Shown: positions 17,844 to 26,292 of the stretch, in pieces
Position numbering within the stretch: the first letter of the stretch is position 1
How the letters are laid out: every line of letters starts with the position of its first letter
NCBI RefSeq assembly: GCF_030531065.1
Contig: NZ_JAUNOQ010000009.1
Location: 36,000 to 99,999 of the forward strand
Direction of reading: 5' to 3'
Length of the DNA: 64,000 bases
Source: Phascolarctobacterium sp.
GTDB lineage: Bacteria > Bacillota > Negativicutes > Acidaminococcales > Acidaminococcaceae
Notes under the pieces: model-generated
Seen by the model: only the letters and a program-made list of their open reading frames with translations
Told to the model about the DNA's origin: nothing
The model's database searches: none
Position numbers and translations under genes: made by a program

Positions 17844-18908
17844 TTACCCCAAATATTCCGGCACCTGCCGCCATTCCAGCTTACGCAACGTGCCTTCGCC
17901 AATATTTTTAAGAACGATAAGCGTAATACTACTGCCGTTTTTCTTTTTATCCCGCGCCATGGCGTCCAGCAGCAGGCTTTTATCCACGCCCGCCGTCAGC
18001 GGCAAGCCGTATTTCAGCAGTACGTTCTTAATGCGCTCCGCCGTGCCCGGCGCAGTCAGGCCCATGGCCTCCGTGCGCTGCGTCAGCTGGTACATACCGA
18101 TAGCCACGCCCTCGCCGTGAGTGAAATGGCTGTAGCCAAAGTGCTGCTCGACAGCGTGGCCCAAGGTGTGGCCAAAGTTCAACAGCATACGCAGCCCCGT
18201 ATCAAATTCGTCCTGCTCCACAATGCGCGCTTTAATAGCGCAGCAGTTGGCCACCACGCTGCCGATATCGCGCAAAAGCTCCGCGTCGTCGGCAAAGCCG
18301 GCCAATTTTTCAAACAGCGCCGCGTCCTTAATACAGCCGTACTTAACGGCTTCCGCCAAACCGTCGTGCAGAAAGCGCACCGGCAGCGTCGCCAGCAAAT
18401 CCGTATCGATAAACACCGCCTTGGGCTGATAAAACGCGCCCGCTAAATTTTTACCGGCCTGCAAATCCACGGCCACCTTGCCGCCCACGCTACTGTCAAT
18501 CTGCGCCAGCAAAGAAGTCGGCACCTGCACAAAAGCTACGCCGCGCATATAGCTGGCCGCCGCAAAGCCGCCCAAGTCGCCGACCACGCCGCCGCCCAGC
18601 GTTAGCACAACGTCGCTGCGGGTCAGGCCGCCTTGGGCCAGCTCTTCCAGAACCCGGCTCAGCACCGTAATATTTTTGCTTTGCTCGCCTGCGGGAAAAA
18701 CAATTTGCTGCACCGCCAGCCCGGCCTGCGCCAAACTGTCCGCCAGCGCGTCGGCATAGAGCGGCGCTACGTTGCTGTCGCTGATAATCGCCGCCTTGCG
18801 GGCCTTGGGCAGCAGCGCCGCCACCTTAGCGCCCACGCCGGGCAGCATCCCCGCCGCGATTTCGATATCGTAAGCGTGCGGACCTAAGTCCACATGAATT
18901 TTCTGCAT
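17844..18908 (-). CDS. aroB: 3-dehydroquinate synthase
   Basis: Cyclises DAHP to 3-dehydroquinate (step 2) using NAD and a divalent metal. The NAD-binding block VVLTLGGGVVGDLGGFAAA, FVQVPTSLLAQIDSSVGGKV and the metal-site His in FGHTLGHAVEQ and SHFTHGEGVAIGM are all present. The start at 18908 is set by AAAGGAG 8 nt upstream and by homology (MQKIHVDLG); the frame is open for 29 more codons inside tyrA. It overlaps tyrA by one base (TGATG). Confidence 0.95.
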   Translation of the reverse strand: MQKIHVDLGPHAYDIEIAAGMLPGVGAKVAALLPKARKAAIISDSNVAPLYADALADSLAQAGLAVQQIVFPAGEQSKNITVLSRVLEELAQGGLTRSDVVLTLGGGVVGDLGGFAAASYMRGVAFVQVPTSLLAQIDSSVGGKVAVDLQAGKNLAGAFYQPKAVFIDTDLLATLPVRFLHDGLAEAVKYGCIKDAALFEKLAGFADDAELLRDIGSVVANCCAIKARIVEQDEFDTGLRMLLNFGHTLGHAVEQHFGYSHFTHGEGVAIGMYQLTQRTEAMGLTAPGTAERIKNVLLKYGLPLTAGVDKSLLLDAMARDKKKNGSSITLIVLKNIGEGTLRKLEWRQVPEYLG

Positions 18909-19780
18909 CAATAAAGCTCCTTTCGGCGAGCAGCCGCAGTCCGCATCAAAGCCTTCAGCGTTTCGCCGTCGCCTGCGCGCAAAGCGTCGCGCCACAGCGT
19001 CAGCTGCTCCATATATTTATCTATTTCGTCGGCCACCTTTTCCCTATTCGCCAGGAACAGGCTGCACCACAGCTCCGGATTGATGTCCGCCACGCGGGTG
19101 CCGTCGCGGAAGCTTCCGGCTACGAAGTACTTGGTTTTATCGTTATAAGACGCGCTGTCCATTAAAGCCACCGCCGTCACATGGGGCAAATTGCTGGTAA
19201 ACGCAATCGTCCTGTCGTGCTCCTCCGGCGTTACGCGCACCGTTCGCGCACAGCCCAGCGCCAGCGCGAACTGCTCCAGCCAGGCCACGGCCTGCGGCGT
19301 ATTGCCGGCTTCCGGCACGACGATGTAATTGGCCTTATGAAAAATCGCCGCGTCCGCCATAGCCAAACCGCTGCTCTGCCGCCCGGCCATCGGGTGCCCG
19401 CTGATAAATTCCATGCCCGGCAGCAATGCTTCCTGCACCCGGCGAATCATATCGCCTTTGATTCCGGCCACGTCGGTTATCAGCACATGAGGCGACAAAA
19501 ACTGCACGCTGCTTTTTATGAAGCCTGCGATAGCATCGGGATAGATAGCGCAAATCAACACGTCGGCCTGCGCCAGTTCGGGTCCGGCCTCCGCCAGCGC
19601 CTCGTCGATAATTCCCTGCTCCGCCGCCTGCCGCAGCGTTGCCGAATTGCGCTCCACGCCGATAATGCGCCTGGCCTGCAACTGACGCAGCGCTTTGGCG
19701 TAAGAGCCGCCAATCAGTCCCAAACCTACGATAGCAAAGGTCAGCTCCTGCCATTTTGTACTTCTAAAACCAGCTTCCAA
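18908..19780 (-). CDS. tyrA: Prephenate dehydrogenase
   Basis: Oxidatively decarboxylates prephenate to 4-hydroxyphenylpyruvate, the Tyr branch. The N-terminal NAD-binding loop is IVGLGLIGGSYAKAL, and the catalytic-domain segments are SGHPMAGRQSSG and VTPEEHDRTIAFTSNLPHVTA with the conserved His. No C-terminal ACT domain is present (about 290 residues), so feedback control may be simple or absent. Start choice: the GTG at 19789 overlaps its own AGGAG, so one of the two adjacent TTG codons (19783 or 19780, spacing 5 or 8) is more likely. Confidence 0.93.
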   Translation of the reverse strand: MEAGFRSTKWQELTFAIVGLGLIGGSYAKALRQLQARRIIGVERNSATLRQAAEQGIIDEALAEAGPELAQADVLICAIYPDAIAGFIKSSVQFLSPHVLITDVAGIKGDMIRRVQEALLPGMEFISGHPMAGRQSSGLAMADAAIFHKANYIVVPEAGNTPQAVAWLEQFALALGCARTVRVTPEEHDRTIAFTSNLPHVTAVALMDSASYNDKTKYFVAGSFRDGTRVADINPELWCSLFLANREKVADEIDKYMEQLTLWRDALRAGDGETLKALMRTAAARRKELY

Positions 19781-19859
19781 CAAAATCACTCCTACGAAAA
19801 TTCCAAACTACTATACTACGATGTTATATCTAATTCCAAGGCGCCTTATCATACGCTGT

Positions 19860-19886
19860 TTACAAATCCCTGCCGACAATCTGCAC
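19860..19886 (-). pseudogene. Fossil 3-prime end of a third DAHP synthase gene
   Basis: On the minus strand this stretch reads V-Q-I-V-G-R-D-L-stop, the same C-terminal residues as aroF-1 ([12 protein letters not shown]). Four of the differing bases fall at third codon positions and are silent, which suggests that it was once a translated gene end. The rest of that gene is missing; the intergenic repeat element at 19892 follows directly. Short, so chance cannot be fully excluded. Confidence 0.6.
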
Positions 19887-19891
19887 ACAAC

Positions 19892-20024
19892 AAACTCCCC
19901 CTGTCTCGCTTACGCTCAACATCCCCCTCTGAGAGGGGGAAAAATAGACCGCTTACATATTTCATTTTGCGCCCCCTCTTTGAGGGGGCTGGCATTTTGC
20001 TTGCAAAATGTCTGGGGGAGTTTT
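19892..20024. repeat. Intergenic palindromic repeat element, copy 1
   Basis: This 133-bp element begins AAACTCCCCCTGTCTCGC and ends ATGTCTGGGGGAGTTTT, giving imperfect terminal inverted repeats. Inside are CCCCCTC/GAGGGGG hairpins and the palindrome CATTTTGC-TT-GCAAAATG. A near-identical copy lies at 21143. It has no coding capacity and resembles small non-autonomous (MITE-like) elements. Confidence 0.8.
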
Positions 20025-20030
20025 AATTTT

Positions 20031-21044
20031 TTACAAGTCTCTGCCAACTATCTGCGCAATCCCCTTTAAATCCTTCATTAAATTAGCGAAGCGTTCCGGC
20101 TTCAAGGACTGAGCGCCGTCGCACAGCGCGCATTCCGGATTATTGTGTACCTCGATGAGCAGGCCGTCGGCGCCAACCGCCACGGCAGCCTTAGCCAAGG
20201 GTTCCACCATCCACCACATACCGGCGGCATGGCTGGGGTCCACTACTACCGGCAGATGACTCAGCTTTTTCACAGCGGGAATCGCGCTCAAATCCAGCGT
20301 ATTGCGGGTGTAGGTTTCAAAAGTGCGGATGCCGCGTTCGCACAAAATTACGTTTTCGTTGCCGCCCGCCATAATGTATTCGGCGGACATAATCCATTCT
20401 TCAATAGTAGCAGCCAGGCCGCGTTTCAGCAAAATAGGCTTATTGGTCTTGCCCAATTCCTTCAGCAGCTCGAAGTTTTGCATATTGCGCGCGCCTACCT
20501 GAATCAAATCCACGTCCTCAACGAAGCGCTCGATTTTATCGGCGGACATAATTTCCGTAACTATGGGCAGCCCGGTCGCTTCACGCGCGGCCTTTAAATA
20601 ATCCAAACCCAATTCCTTTAACCCCTGGAAGGAATACGGCGAAGTGCGGGGCTTGAACGCGCCGCCGCGCAGCATGGCCGCACCGGCTGCCTTCACATCC
20701 TGCGCCACCTCCGTCACCTGCTCGATGCTTTCGACGGAGCAGGGTCCGGCGATAACCTGAATCTTTTTGCCGCCGACGGGAACGCCGCACACATTCACTA
20801 CGCTATCCTCTGGGTGAAACATATGATTGGCGCGTTTAAAGGGCTCCTGCACACGCATTACCTTTTCTACGCCGTCGTTGACGCGCAGAAGATTCATATC
20901 CAAAGCGCTGGTATCGCCTACCACGCCGAACAGGGAGGCGTTCACGCCGTCGCTGGCGTGAATCTGGTAACCGCGGCTTTCCAGCTGTTCCTTTAATTTA
21001 GTTTTGTCCTCAACGGTTGCAGTGGGTTTGAATACGATAATCAT
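20031..21044 (-). CDS. aroF: DAHP synthase 1 (aroF-type, with N-terminal regulatory domain)
   Basis: Condenses PEP and erythrose-4-phosphate to DAHP, the first shikimate step. Residues 1-70 form a ferredoxin-like regulatory domain ([13 protein letters not shown]...), as in the Thermotoga-type enzyme, followed by the class I beta barrel with [38 protein letters not shown] and VDPSHAAG metal and substrate motifs. The start has AAAAGGAGA upstream. The catalytic domain is nearly identical to aroF-2, whereas the N-terminal domains have diverged, so the two may respond to different end products (inference). The second gene of the aro operon. Confidence 0.95.
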   Translation of the reverse strand: MIIVFKPTATVEDKTKLKEQLESRGYQIHASDGVNASLFGVVGDTSALDMNLLRVNDGVEKVMRVQEPFKRANHMFHPEDSVVNVCGVPVGGKKIQVIAGPCSVESIEQVTEVAQDVKAAGAAMLRGGAFKPRTSPYSFQGLKELGLDYLKAAREATGLPIVTEIMSADKIERFVEDVDLIQVGARNMQNFELLKELGKTNKPILLKRGLAATIEEWIMSAEYIMAGGNENVILCERGIRTFETYTRNTLDLSAIPAVKKLSHLPVVVDPSHAAGMWWMVEPLAKAAVAVGADGLLIEVHNNPECALCDGAQSLKPERFANLMKDLKGIAQIVGRDL

Positions 21045-21142
21045 GATAAAATCTCTCCTTTTAAACTATGCTACAATGCTGCAATACTACTTTATAGTCT
21101 AAAGCGAAGGCTTTGCTATAAAAAACACTTAATACTACTGAC

Positions 21143-21275
21143 AAACTCCCCCTGTCTCGCTTACGCTCGACATCCCCCTCTAAGAGGGGGAACCATAGAT
21201 AGCCTACAAATTTAACTTTGTGCCCCCTCCTTGAGGGGGCTGGCATTTTGCTTGCAAAATGTCTGGGGGAGTTTT
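21143..21275. repeat. Intergenic palindromic repeat element, copy 2
   Basis: Same architecture as the element at 19892: terminal AAACTCCCCCTGTCTCGC and TGTCTGGGGGAGTTTT, internal CCCCCTC-TAAG-AGGGGG hairpin and CATTTTGC-TT-GCAAAATG. It lies just downstream of aroF-2, exactly as copy 1 lies downstream of aroF-1, so gene and element probably duplicated together. Confidence 0.8.
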
Positions 21276-21280
21276 AATTT

Positions 21281-22294
21281 TTACATCTCTCTACCAACTA
21301 TACGGGCTATCCCCTTCAGCTCTCCCATCAAACGGGCGAAACGTTCAGGCTTTAACGATTGAGCGCCGTCGCACAACGCGCATTCAGGATTGTTGTGTAC
21401 CTCGATGAGCAGGCCGTCGGCGCCCACCGCTACGGCAGCCTTTGCCAAGGGTTCCACCATCCACCACATACCGGCAGCGTGGCTGGGATCCACGATAACC
21501 GGCAGATGACTCAGCTTTTTCGCAGCGGGAATCGCGCTCAAGTCCAGCGTATTGCGGGTGTAATGCTCGAAGGTGCGGATACCGCGCTCGCACAAAATTA
21601 CGTTTTCGTTGCCGCCCGCCATAATGTATTCGGCGGACATAATCCATTCTTCAATAGTAGCAGCCAGGCCGCGTTTCAGCAAAATAGGCTTATTGGTCTT
21701 GCCCAATTCCTTCAGCAGCTCGAAGTTCTGCATATTGCGCGCGCCCACCTGAATCAAATCTACGTCCTCAACAAAGCGCTCGATTTTATCGGCGGACATA
21801 ATTTCCGTAACGATTGGCAAGCCGGTTTCCTCACGCGCGGCCTTTAAATAATCCAGGCCCAGCTCCTTTAAGCCCTGGAAGGAATACGGCGAAGTGCGGG
21901 GTTTGAACGCGCCGCCGCGCATCAGAGTTGCGCCGCCCAGCTTAACGGACTTAGCGACTTCCGTAACCTGCTCCTGACTTTCTACAGAACAGGGACCGGC
22001 AATAACCTGAATTTTTTTGCCGCCGATGGGCACGCCGCTGACGTTGATTACGCTATCCTCCGGGTGGAAGGCGCGGTTAGCGCGCTTAAAGGGCTCCTGC
22101 ACACGCATAACCTTTTCTACAGCGTCGTCGATACGCAGCATATTCATGTCCAAAGCGCTGGTGTCGCCGATGATACCGAAGATCGTCATATTAACGCCGT
22201 TAATCTCGTTAATCTGAAAGCCTTGGCGCTCGAGATTAGCCTTCATTTTTGCTTTGCTTTCGGCGGGTGCGCCCGGTTTGAATACAATTACCAT
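21281..22294 (-). CDS. aroF: DAHP synthase 2 (aroF-type), first gene of the aro operon
   Basis: Paralogue of the enzyme at 20031 with the same barrel motifs ([36 protein letters not shown]). The start at 22294 ([13 protein letters not shown]) is chosen because AAGGAGA lies 9 nt upstream and it aligns with the paralogue; the open frame extends 9 codons further. From about residue 80 onward the two proteins are almost identical, including long stretches of identical DNA, while residues 1-75 differ, suggesting selection or gene conversion acting on the catalytic part only. It is the first structural gene after the leader-peptide attenuator. Confidence 0.95.
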   Translation of the reverse strand: MVIVFKPGAPAESKAKMKANLERQGFQINEINGVNMTIFGIIGDTSALDMNMLRIDDAVEKVMRVQEPFKRANRAFHPEDSVINVSGVPIGGKKIQVIAGPCSVESQEQVTEVAKSVKLGGATLMRGGAFKPRTSPYSFQGLKELGLDYLKAAREETGLPIVTEIMSADKIERFVEDVDLIQVGARNMQNFELLKELGKTNKPILLKRGLAATIEEWIMSAEYIMAGGNENVILCERGIRTFEHYTRNTLDLSAIPAAKKLSHLPVIVDPSHAAGMWWMVEPLAKAAVAVGADGLLIEVHNNPECALCDGAQSLKPERFARLMGELKGIARIVGREM

Positions 22295-22367
22295 AACAAT
22301 ATCTCTCCTTTTTGCCTGCATCCTTGCAGCTTTACTAAAAAATTATCTGCCTAAAATCATTTTGCTA

Positions 22368-22399
22368 CAAAAAAAGCAGGCTCCGTAAAAGAGCCTGCT
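22368..22399 (-). terminator. Attenuator terminator ahead of aroF-2
   Basis: On the minus strand AGCAGGCTC-TTTTACG-GAGCCTGCT forms a perfect 9-bp stem followed by seven T residues. It lies after the leader peptide and before the aroF-2 start, so transcription must pass it to reach the aro operon. Between the leader stop and this hairpin is GTATATA-ATTGG-TATATAC, a 7-bp hairpin that may take part in the switch. Confidence 0.85.
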
Positions 22400-22446
22400 C
22401 CTAAAGCATTGTGAACGTGTATATACCAATTATATACCCATACCTG

Positions 22447-22578
22447 TTAACGGCTTCTATTACGATTGCTGCTATATGCTTTTTGCCATGCAAAATAACC
22501 GGTGCTAAAGTAGTAGCTAAAGACCGGTGCATAATAAAAGCCGTATTCAGTTGCAGCGTTAATCCTGATAGAATCCAT
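22447..22578 (-). CDS. Leader peptide rich in Tyr and Phe (aro operon attenuation)
   Basis: A 43-residue reading frame starts at the ATG at 22578, with AGGTGA about 5 nt upstream. Between residues 12 and 35 it contains seven Tyr, four Phe and one Trp, in clusters such as YGFYY, SYYF and GYFAW. It lies between a good promoter (22628-22656) and an intrinsic terminator (22368-22399), ahead of ten aromatic biosynthesis genes. This is the arrangement of a transcription attenuator in which ribosome stalling at Tyr/Phe codons senses charged tRNA. The role is inference; the composition and layout are directly seen. A longer in-frame ORF begins at 22656 but would overlap the promoter. Confidence 0.85.
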   Translation of the reverse strand: MDSIRINAATEYGFYYAPVFSYYFSTGYFAWQKAYSSNRNRSR

Positions 22579-22627
22579 TTTCTTCACCTGCAAAATAATC
22601 TTTACGCATAATTCAGCGATTGAAGTT

Positions 22628-22656
22628 ATTCTACTGCTAATTGATAAGACCGTCAA
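22628..22656 (-). promoter_or_regulatory. Promoter of the aro operon
   Basis: On the minus strand TTGACG (22651-22656) and TAGAAT (22628-22633) are separated by exactly 17 bp, and lie about 50 bp upstream of the leader-peptide ATG. Confidence 0.8.
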
Positions 22657-22736
22657 GCAAATTTGCCGACTTTACTTAGAATTTCTTTTTCACCGGCAAA
22701 TGTGTAAATTAGGTTACAAATTTGTGAATAACAGCA

Positions 22737-23558
22737 TTACAGCGCTGCGCCTCGCAGCGTTCCAACCGCATCGGCGCGGCAGCGGACGCAATGCTGCATC
22801 TGCCTTAAATAACGCCCGCAGTCCCGGCGCAAGGACGCCAGCCTTGCCGCGTCCAGCTCAGGCACCTCGGCAAAAGCGCTGCCTGCTATCGGCAGCATGG
22901 GAATAATATTCATCACGTCGCAGCCCAAGGCCGCCGCCTGCCGTGCTACCGCAGGAATATCGTCTATATTGACGCCGCCAATAGCTACGCAGTTGATTTT
23001 TATAATCACACCCGCCTGCTTCAATAAACGAATCCCGGCCAGCTGCCGCGCAAGCAGCAGCTCCGCCCCGTCCTCGCCGCGATAAATATTTCCCTTATCG
23101 TTCACGAAATCATAAATCAACGCGCCAATTTGCGGCTGCACGCAATTCATCGTCACCGTCACAAAACCCACGCCCAGCGCGATAATTTCCGACGCATATT
23201 CCGGCAGCAGCAAGCCGTTGGTCGACAGGCACAGCTGTACGCCGCTGTCCAGCTCCCGCACCAAGCGCAGTGTTTCCGCCACCTGAGGCCAATTTGCCAG
23301 CGCATCCCCCGGCCCGGCAATACCTGCCACCGTTAAATTAGGCAGCCTGCGCCGCAGCTTGTCATAGCGTGCCGCAGCCTGCGCAGGCGTCAGCACCTGC
23401 GCCGTCACTCCCGGCCTGCTTTCGTTCACGCAGCTGAACTTGCGCACGCAGTAATTGCACTGCAAATTACAGGCAGGCGCTACTGGCAGATGCACCCGGG
23501 CAAAGCTGTTGCAGCAGGATGCGAAGCAGGGGTGCGTTGCCAAATTCTGTACCATCAT
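22737..23558 (-). CDS. NifB-like radical SAM protein
   Basis: NifB builds the 8Fe precursor of nitrogenase-type cofactors. The 273-residue product has the radical SAM CX3CX2C motif at Cys30, Cys34 and Cys37, and the NifB-diagnostic continuation RKFSCVNESRPG, then GIAGPGDALANW and the C-terminal CVRCRADAVG that in NifB supplies extra cluster Cys. There is no C-terminal NifX-like domain. The ATG overlaps the NifK-like stop (ATGA), so the two are translationally coupled. Whether it makes a true NifB-co here or serves a different nitrogenase-like enzyme cannot be told. Confidence 0.85.
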   Translation of the reverse strand: MMVQNLATHPCFASCCNSFARVHLPVAPACNLQCNYCVRKFSCVNESRPGVTAQVLTPAQAAARYDKLRRRLPNLTVAGIAGPGDALANWPQVAETLRLVRELDSGVQLCLSTNGLLLPEYASEIIALGVGFVTVTMNCVQPQIGALIYDFVNDKGNIYRGEDGAELLLARQLAGIRLLKQAGVIIKINCVAIGGVNIDDIPAVARQAAALGCDVMNIIPMLPIAGSAFAEVPELDAARLASLRRDCGRYLRQMQHCVRCRADAVGTLRGAAL

Positions 23559-24757
23559 CGGTACAGCTCCCGACGCAGCCTGCTGAACAGGCCCTCGCTC
23601 TTATAATTCTGCTGCAGCGCGCCGTTGATTATTTTTTCCAGCAGCAGCGCCGTTCCCTGTACGCCTAAAAGCCCCTGCCTTCCTAAAATATATTCGTCAA
23701 AAACCGGGTACGCATAGCGCACCAAGGGAAGCTTATATTTTTCGGCCAGCGCCTTTTCCAAGGATGAGCCTAAAAGCAACACAGCGTCGCTGCCCGCCAG
23801 CTGCCGCGCCAAAACATTTTGCTCCTCCCTGTCCGCATCCACGCAAATTACCGGCTCCATGCCCAGCTCCCACTACACGAAGCGCCGCATACCCTCCAGC
23901 TGCGCGCCGCTGCCCGTCAAAGCCGCAGGCAAGCCGTACAGAGCAGGCAGCAGCACCGCCGTTTTGTGCACCAGCAATTTACTTTCTTCTATTATATTAT
24001 TGCGCACAGCTGCTAAATCCACCGGCAGCTCCCGCTCTAAAATCTGCAAAAAGTCCAGCATACCCTGTACGCCATAGGGATAAGCCAACTCCACATAAGG
24101 AGTGCCGTAATCCCGCTGCAATTTCTGCGCCAGCTGCATGCTGCCGCCAAAAACAATATTCAAATGCGCCGCCGGCAAACGGGCCAGCTCTGCCGCGCAG
24201 CAATCCTGCACAGCGCAGTTAATTTTTATTTTGGAAGCCAAAAGCTCGCGCAAAATTTCTAAATCGTTCAGCGCATAAGGGTCGGCAGCCGTAACTCCCA
24301 AAATATTTATACTGGGCGCAGCCGTCCGCTCGCAGGAACGGCACAATGACGCCAGCTGCAGCAGTGCCCGCTCCATCCCCTTGCCTTCGCTGCCTTCATA
24401 GCCGGGCGCGCTGACGCAAACAATCTGCTTCGTTCCGGTATATTCCGCAGCGGCCGCCTGCACGTCGTCACCAATCATATTGGGAACGCAGCCGCTGATG
24501 ATAAACGCCGTACTGCAATCAGGATATAAAGCGTCAATTTCCAGCAATGCCTGGGTCACTAAGCCGCAGCCACCGTAAATAACATCGTCCTCATAAATCA
24601 CCGTGGACGCCTGACGAATATCGTACAATCTGCTTTGCGCCATTGCCAGCGTCCCCCAGTTGCAGCCCACCACGGAATGCTGCACAATCACCGCGTCTCT
24701 GACGCCTGCCAAAGCGCGATAAACGCCGAATAAGGCGCAGCCGTTCATTGGTTTCAT
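23555..24757 (-). pseudogene. NifK-like nitrogenase component 1 subunit with in-frame amber codon
   Basis: Two open segments, 24757-23873 and 23860-23555, are in the same frame and separated only by a TAG at 23873-23875 and four codons (W-E-L-G). Joined they give about 400 codons of a nitrogenase component 1 protein. Cys13, Cys38 and Cys96 (upstream numbering 7 residues longer) sit in NGCALFG, VVGCNWGT and ISGCVPNMIGDD, matching the three P-cluster Cys of NifK. The C-terminal part (RQGLLGVQGTALLLEKIING) is the usual end of these subunits. The amber codon could be CAG (Gln) changed by one base. Start at 24757 is set by GGAGG and the ATGA overlap with the NifD-like gene. Either a recent nonsense mutation, a suppressed codon or a sequence error. 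Confidence 0.8.
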
Positions 24758-26253
24758 CTTCTGCGCGTCCTCCAAAACTTCGTATACATTTCGCGGGAAG
24801 CCCGCGTATTTTTATCGTCCGCTGTCATAGGATAAAAAATTGCATCGTATTCCAGGCGGCTCAAAAGCAAGCCGTCGTGCAGACCCTGTCCCGCAGTAAG
24901 CCGCCGGGCCATAGCCTGCATAATTTCTGCAAAGCTTACGAAATCAAAAGCAGAATATTGTAGCAGCGTCGGCAGCACCAGCCTGCCTAAATTATTGTAG
25001 CGCGGATTGGAGCCAGCCAATACAAAATCGCATTCCTGCACGGCCTGCCGCAGCTCCGCGCCTGCGGGGTTAATATAAAGCTTTGCCTTGCACCCGGCCT
25101 CAGCCATAGCCGCTTCAATACGCTCGTGCATTTTCGCCAAAGTAGCGCTGTCCACGCCAGCCTCCTTTTGAAAGGACGGATTTAAAATCAAGCACACGCT
25201 GCCTAAGGGCAAACCAAAATCCTGCTCGTAAATCATAATCTGCTCCGGCAAAGCCGCCAGCGAACCGCTGATAAGCGCAAAGCGGTGCTTGGCAAAAAGT
25301 TCGCGGCAGGCGTCCAGCTGCGGCTGCACTGCCGCCAACTCTGCCGCCAGCACAGCCTCCGCCCGCTCCTGCAAACCCAGCTTAGCTGCTATCGCCAAAT
25401 AATAATCCTTAATTCCCTGCAACCCGTGCCATTCCTGCATATCGGCAATATGCAGAAAATCCGTGCCGAATCGCTGCTGCATAGCCAACGCCCATTTGCG
25501 GCGGCGCACAATATTCAGCTGCGCCCTGGGAGCCTGCCGCATTTGCTCCAACGAGCACGCAGGCAGCAGCGTATTAACCTGCACGCCGATTTTTTCCAAC
25601 AGCGCCAACATACGCCGCAGCTTCACCTCGCCGCCAAAGCCCCAGATAAACGATTCCAAATTCACCGTCCGCGGTTCCACCGTTTGCGGCTCCATAAGCT
25701 GCTCCACCACGGCGTCCATAACCTCCACATAGCCGCAGCCGGGATAGACCGCGCTGCAGCCCGCACGTTTGGCAGTGCAAGCCGCACGTTCCTGCAAGCG
25801 TTTGCGCGTATTGCTTTTGTCCATGTGCGAAAAAGCCTGCGAGCGAACGGCGACCACCTTACTGCGCAGCTCCGGATGCACCGCTTCCACAATACCTGCC
25901 AAATCATCGTTGATAATATCCGAAAGCACCGTCGGCAGCACAAAAATCAGCTCAGGCCGCTGTTCCGCATCGATCTGCCGCAGCAGCGCACACAGCCTTT
26001 CCTCCGCGCCAAAAACCACGTCCCGATCCTGTATGTCCGCACATTCCAGCTCATAATAAGGCGTGTTGCGCGACCGCGCCGAATAACGGTAATGAAAGCC
26101 GCAGCCCCGCGGCCCGTAAAGCACGGGCACAGCACTTTCCATTTCATGGATAGCTGCCAAGCTGCCCGCAATTTTGCCGTTCACGCCAAAATGATGCCAA
26201 AAGCTGAAGGGCTTGAGCCCTAACAAAAAATTATCCAAATAATATTCACGCAT
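24754..26253 (-). CDS. NifD/NifE-like nitrogenase component 1 subunit
   Basis: A 499-residue Oxidored_nitro-family protein. GPRGCGFHYR (Cys51) corresponds to the NifD Cys88 region, and VVFGAEERL to the GGE-L motif. By eye the positions of NifD Cys62 and Cys154 lack Cys (the latter falls in LPTVLSDIINDD), and the segment LNIVRRRKWALAM has Arg where NifD Cys275 binds FeMo-co. It is therefore not a standard N2-reducing alpha subunit. With the NifK-like and NifB-like genes it forms a tight operon; no nifH-like gene is in this window. Related families include methylthio-alkane reductase, Cfb and DPOR/COR-type enzymes. The substrate is unknown. Confidence 0.8.
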   Translation of the reverse strand: MREYYLDNFLLGLKPFSFWHHFGVNGKIAGSLAAIHEMESAVPVLYGPRGCGFHYRYSARSRNTPYYELECADIQDRDVVFGAEERLCALLRQIDAEQRPELIFVLPTVLSDIINDDLAGIVEAVHPELRSKVVAVRSQAFSHMDKSNTRKRLQERAACTAKRAGCSAVYPGCGYVEVMDAVVEQLMEPQTVEPRTVNLESFIWGFGGEVKLRRMLALLEKIGVQVNTLLPACSLEQMRQAPRAQLNIVRRRKWALAMQQRFGTDFLHIADMQEWHGLQGIKDYYLAIAAKLGLQERAEAVLAAELAAVQPQLDACRELFAKHRFALISGSLAALPEQIMIYEQDFGLPLGSVCLILNPSFQKEAGVDSATLAKMHERIEAAMAEAGCKAKLYINPAGAELRQAVQECDFVLAGSNPRYNNLGRLVLPTLLQYSAFDFVSFAEIMQAMARRLTAGQGLHDGLLLSRLEYDAIFYPMTADDKNTRASREMYTKFWRTRRR

Positions 26254-26292
26254 GTTCCGCCCAAACCTTGTTCATAAATTTTGCTTCTAACT

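Noticed and set aside
15388..19181. Long plus-strand ORFs opposite the aro genes
   Set aside because: They are shadows in GC-rich coding DNA; all minus-strand genes there have full family signatures.
22294..22656. T-box control of the aro operon
   Set aside because: No AGGGTGGNACCGCG sequence is present; the Tyr/Phe-rich peptide and terminator fit attenuation.
23873..23875. TAG read as pyrrolysine
   Set aside because: No pyl genes are in view and component 1 proteins do not use pyrrolysine; nonsense mutation or error is simpler.
22737..26253. Nitrogen fixation genes
   Set aside because: The alpha-like subunit lacks the cofactor Cys by eye, and no nifH, nifE/nifN set is present, so diazotrophy is not supported.
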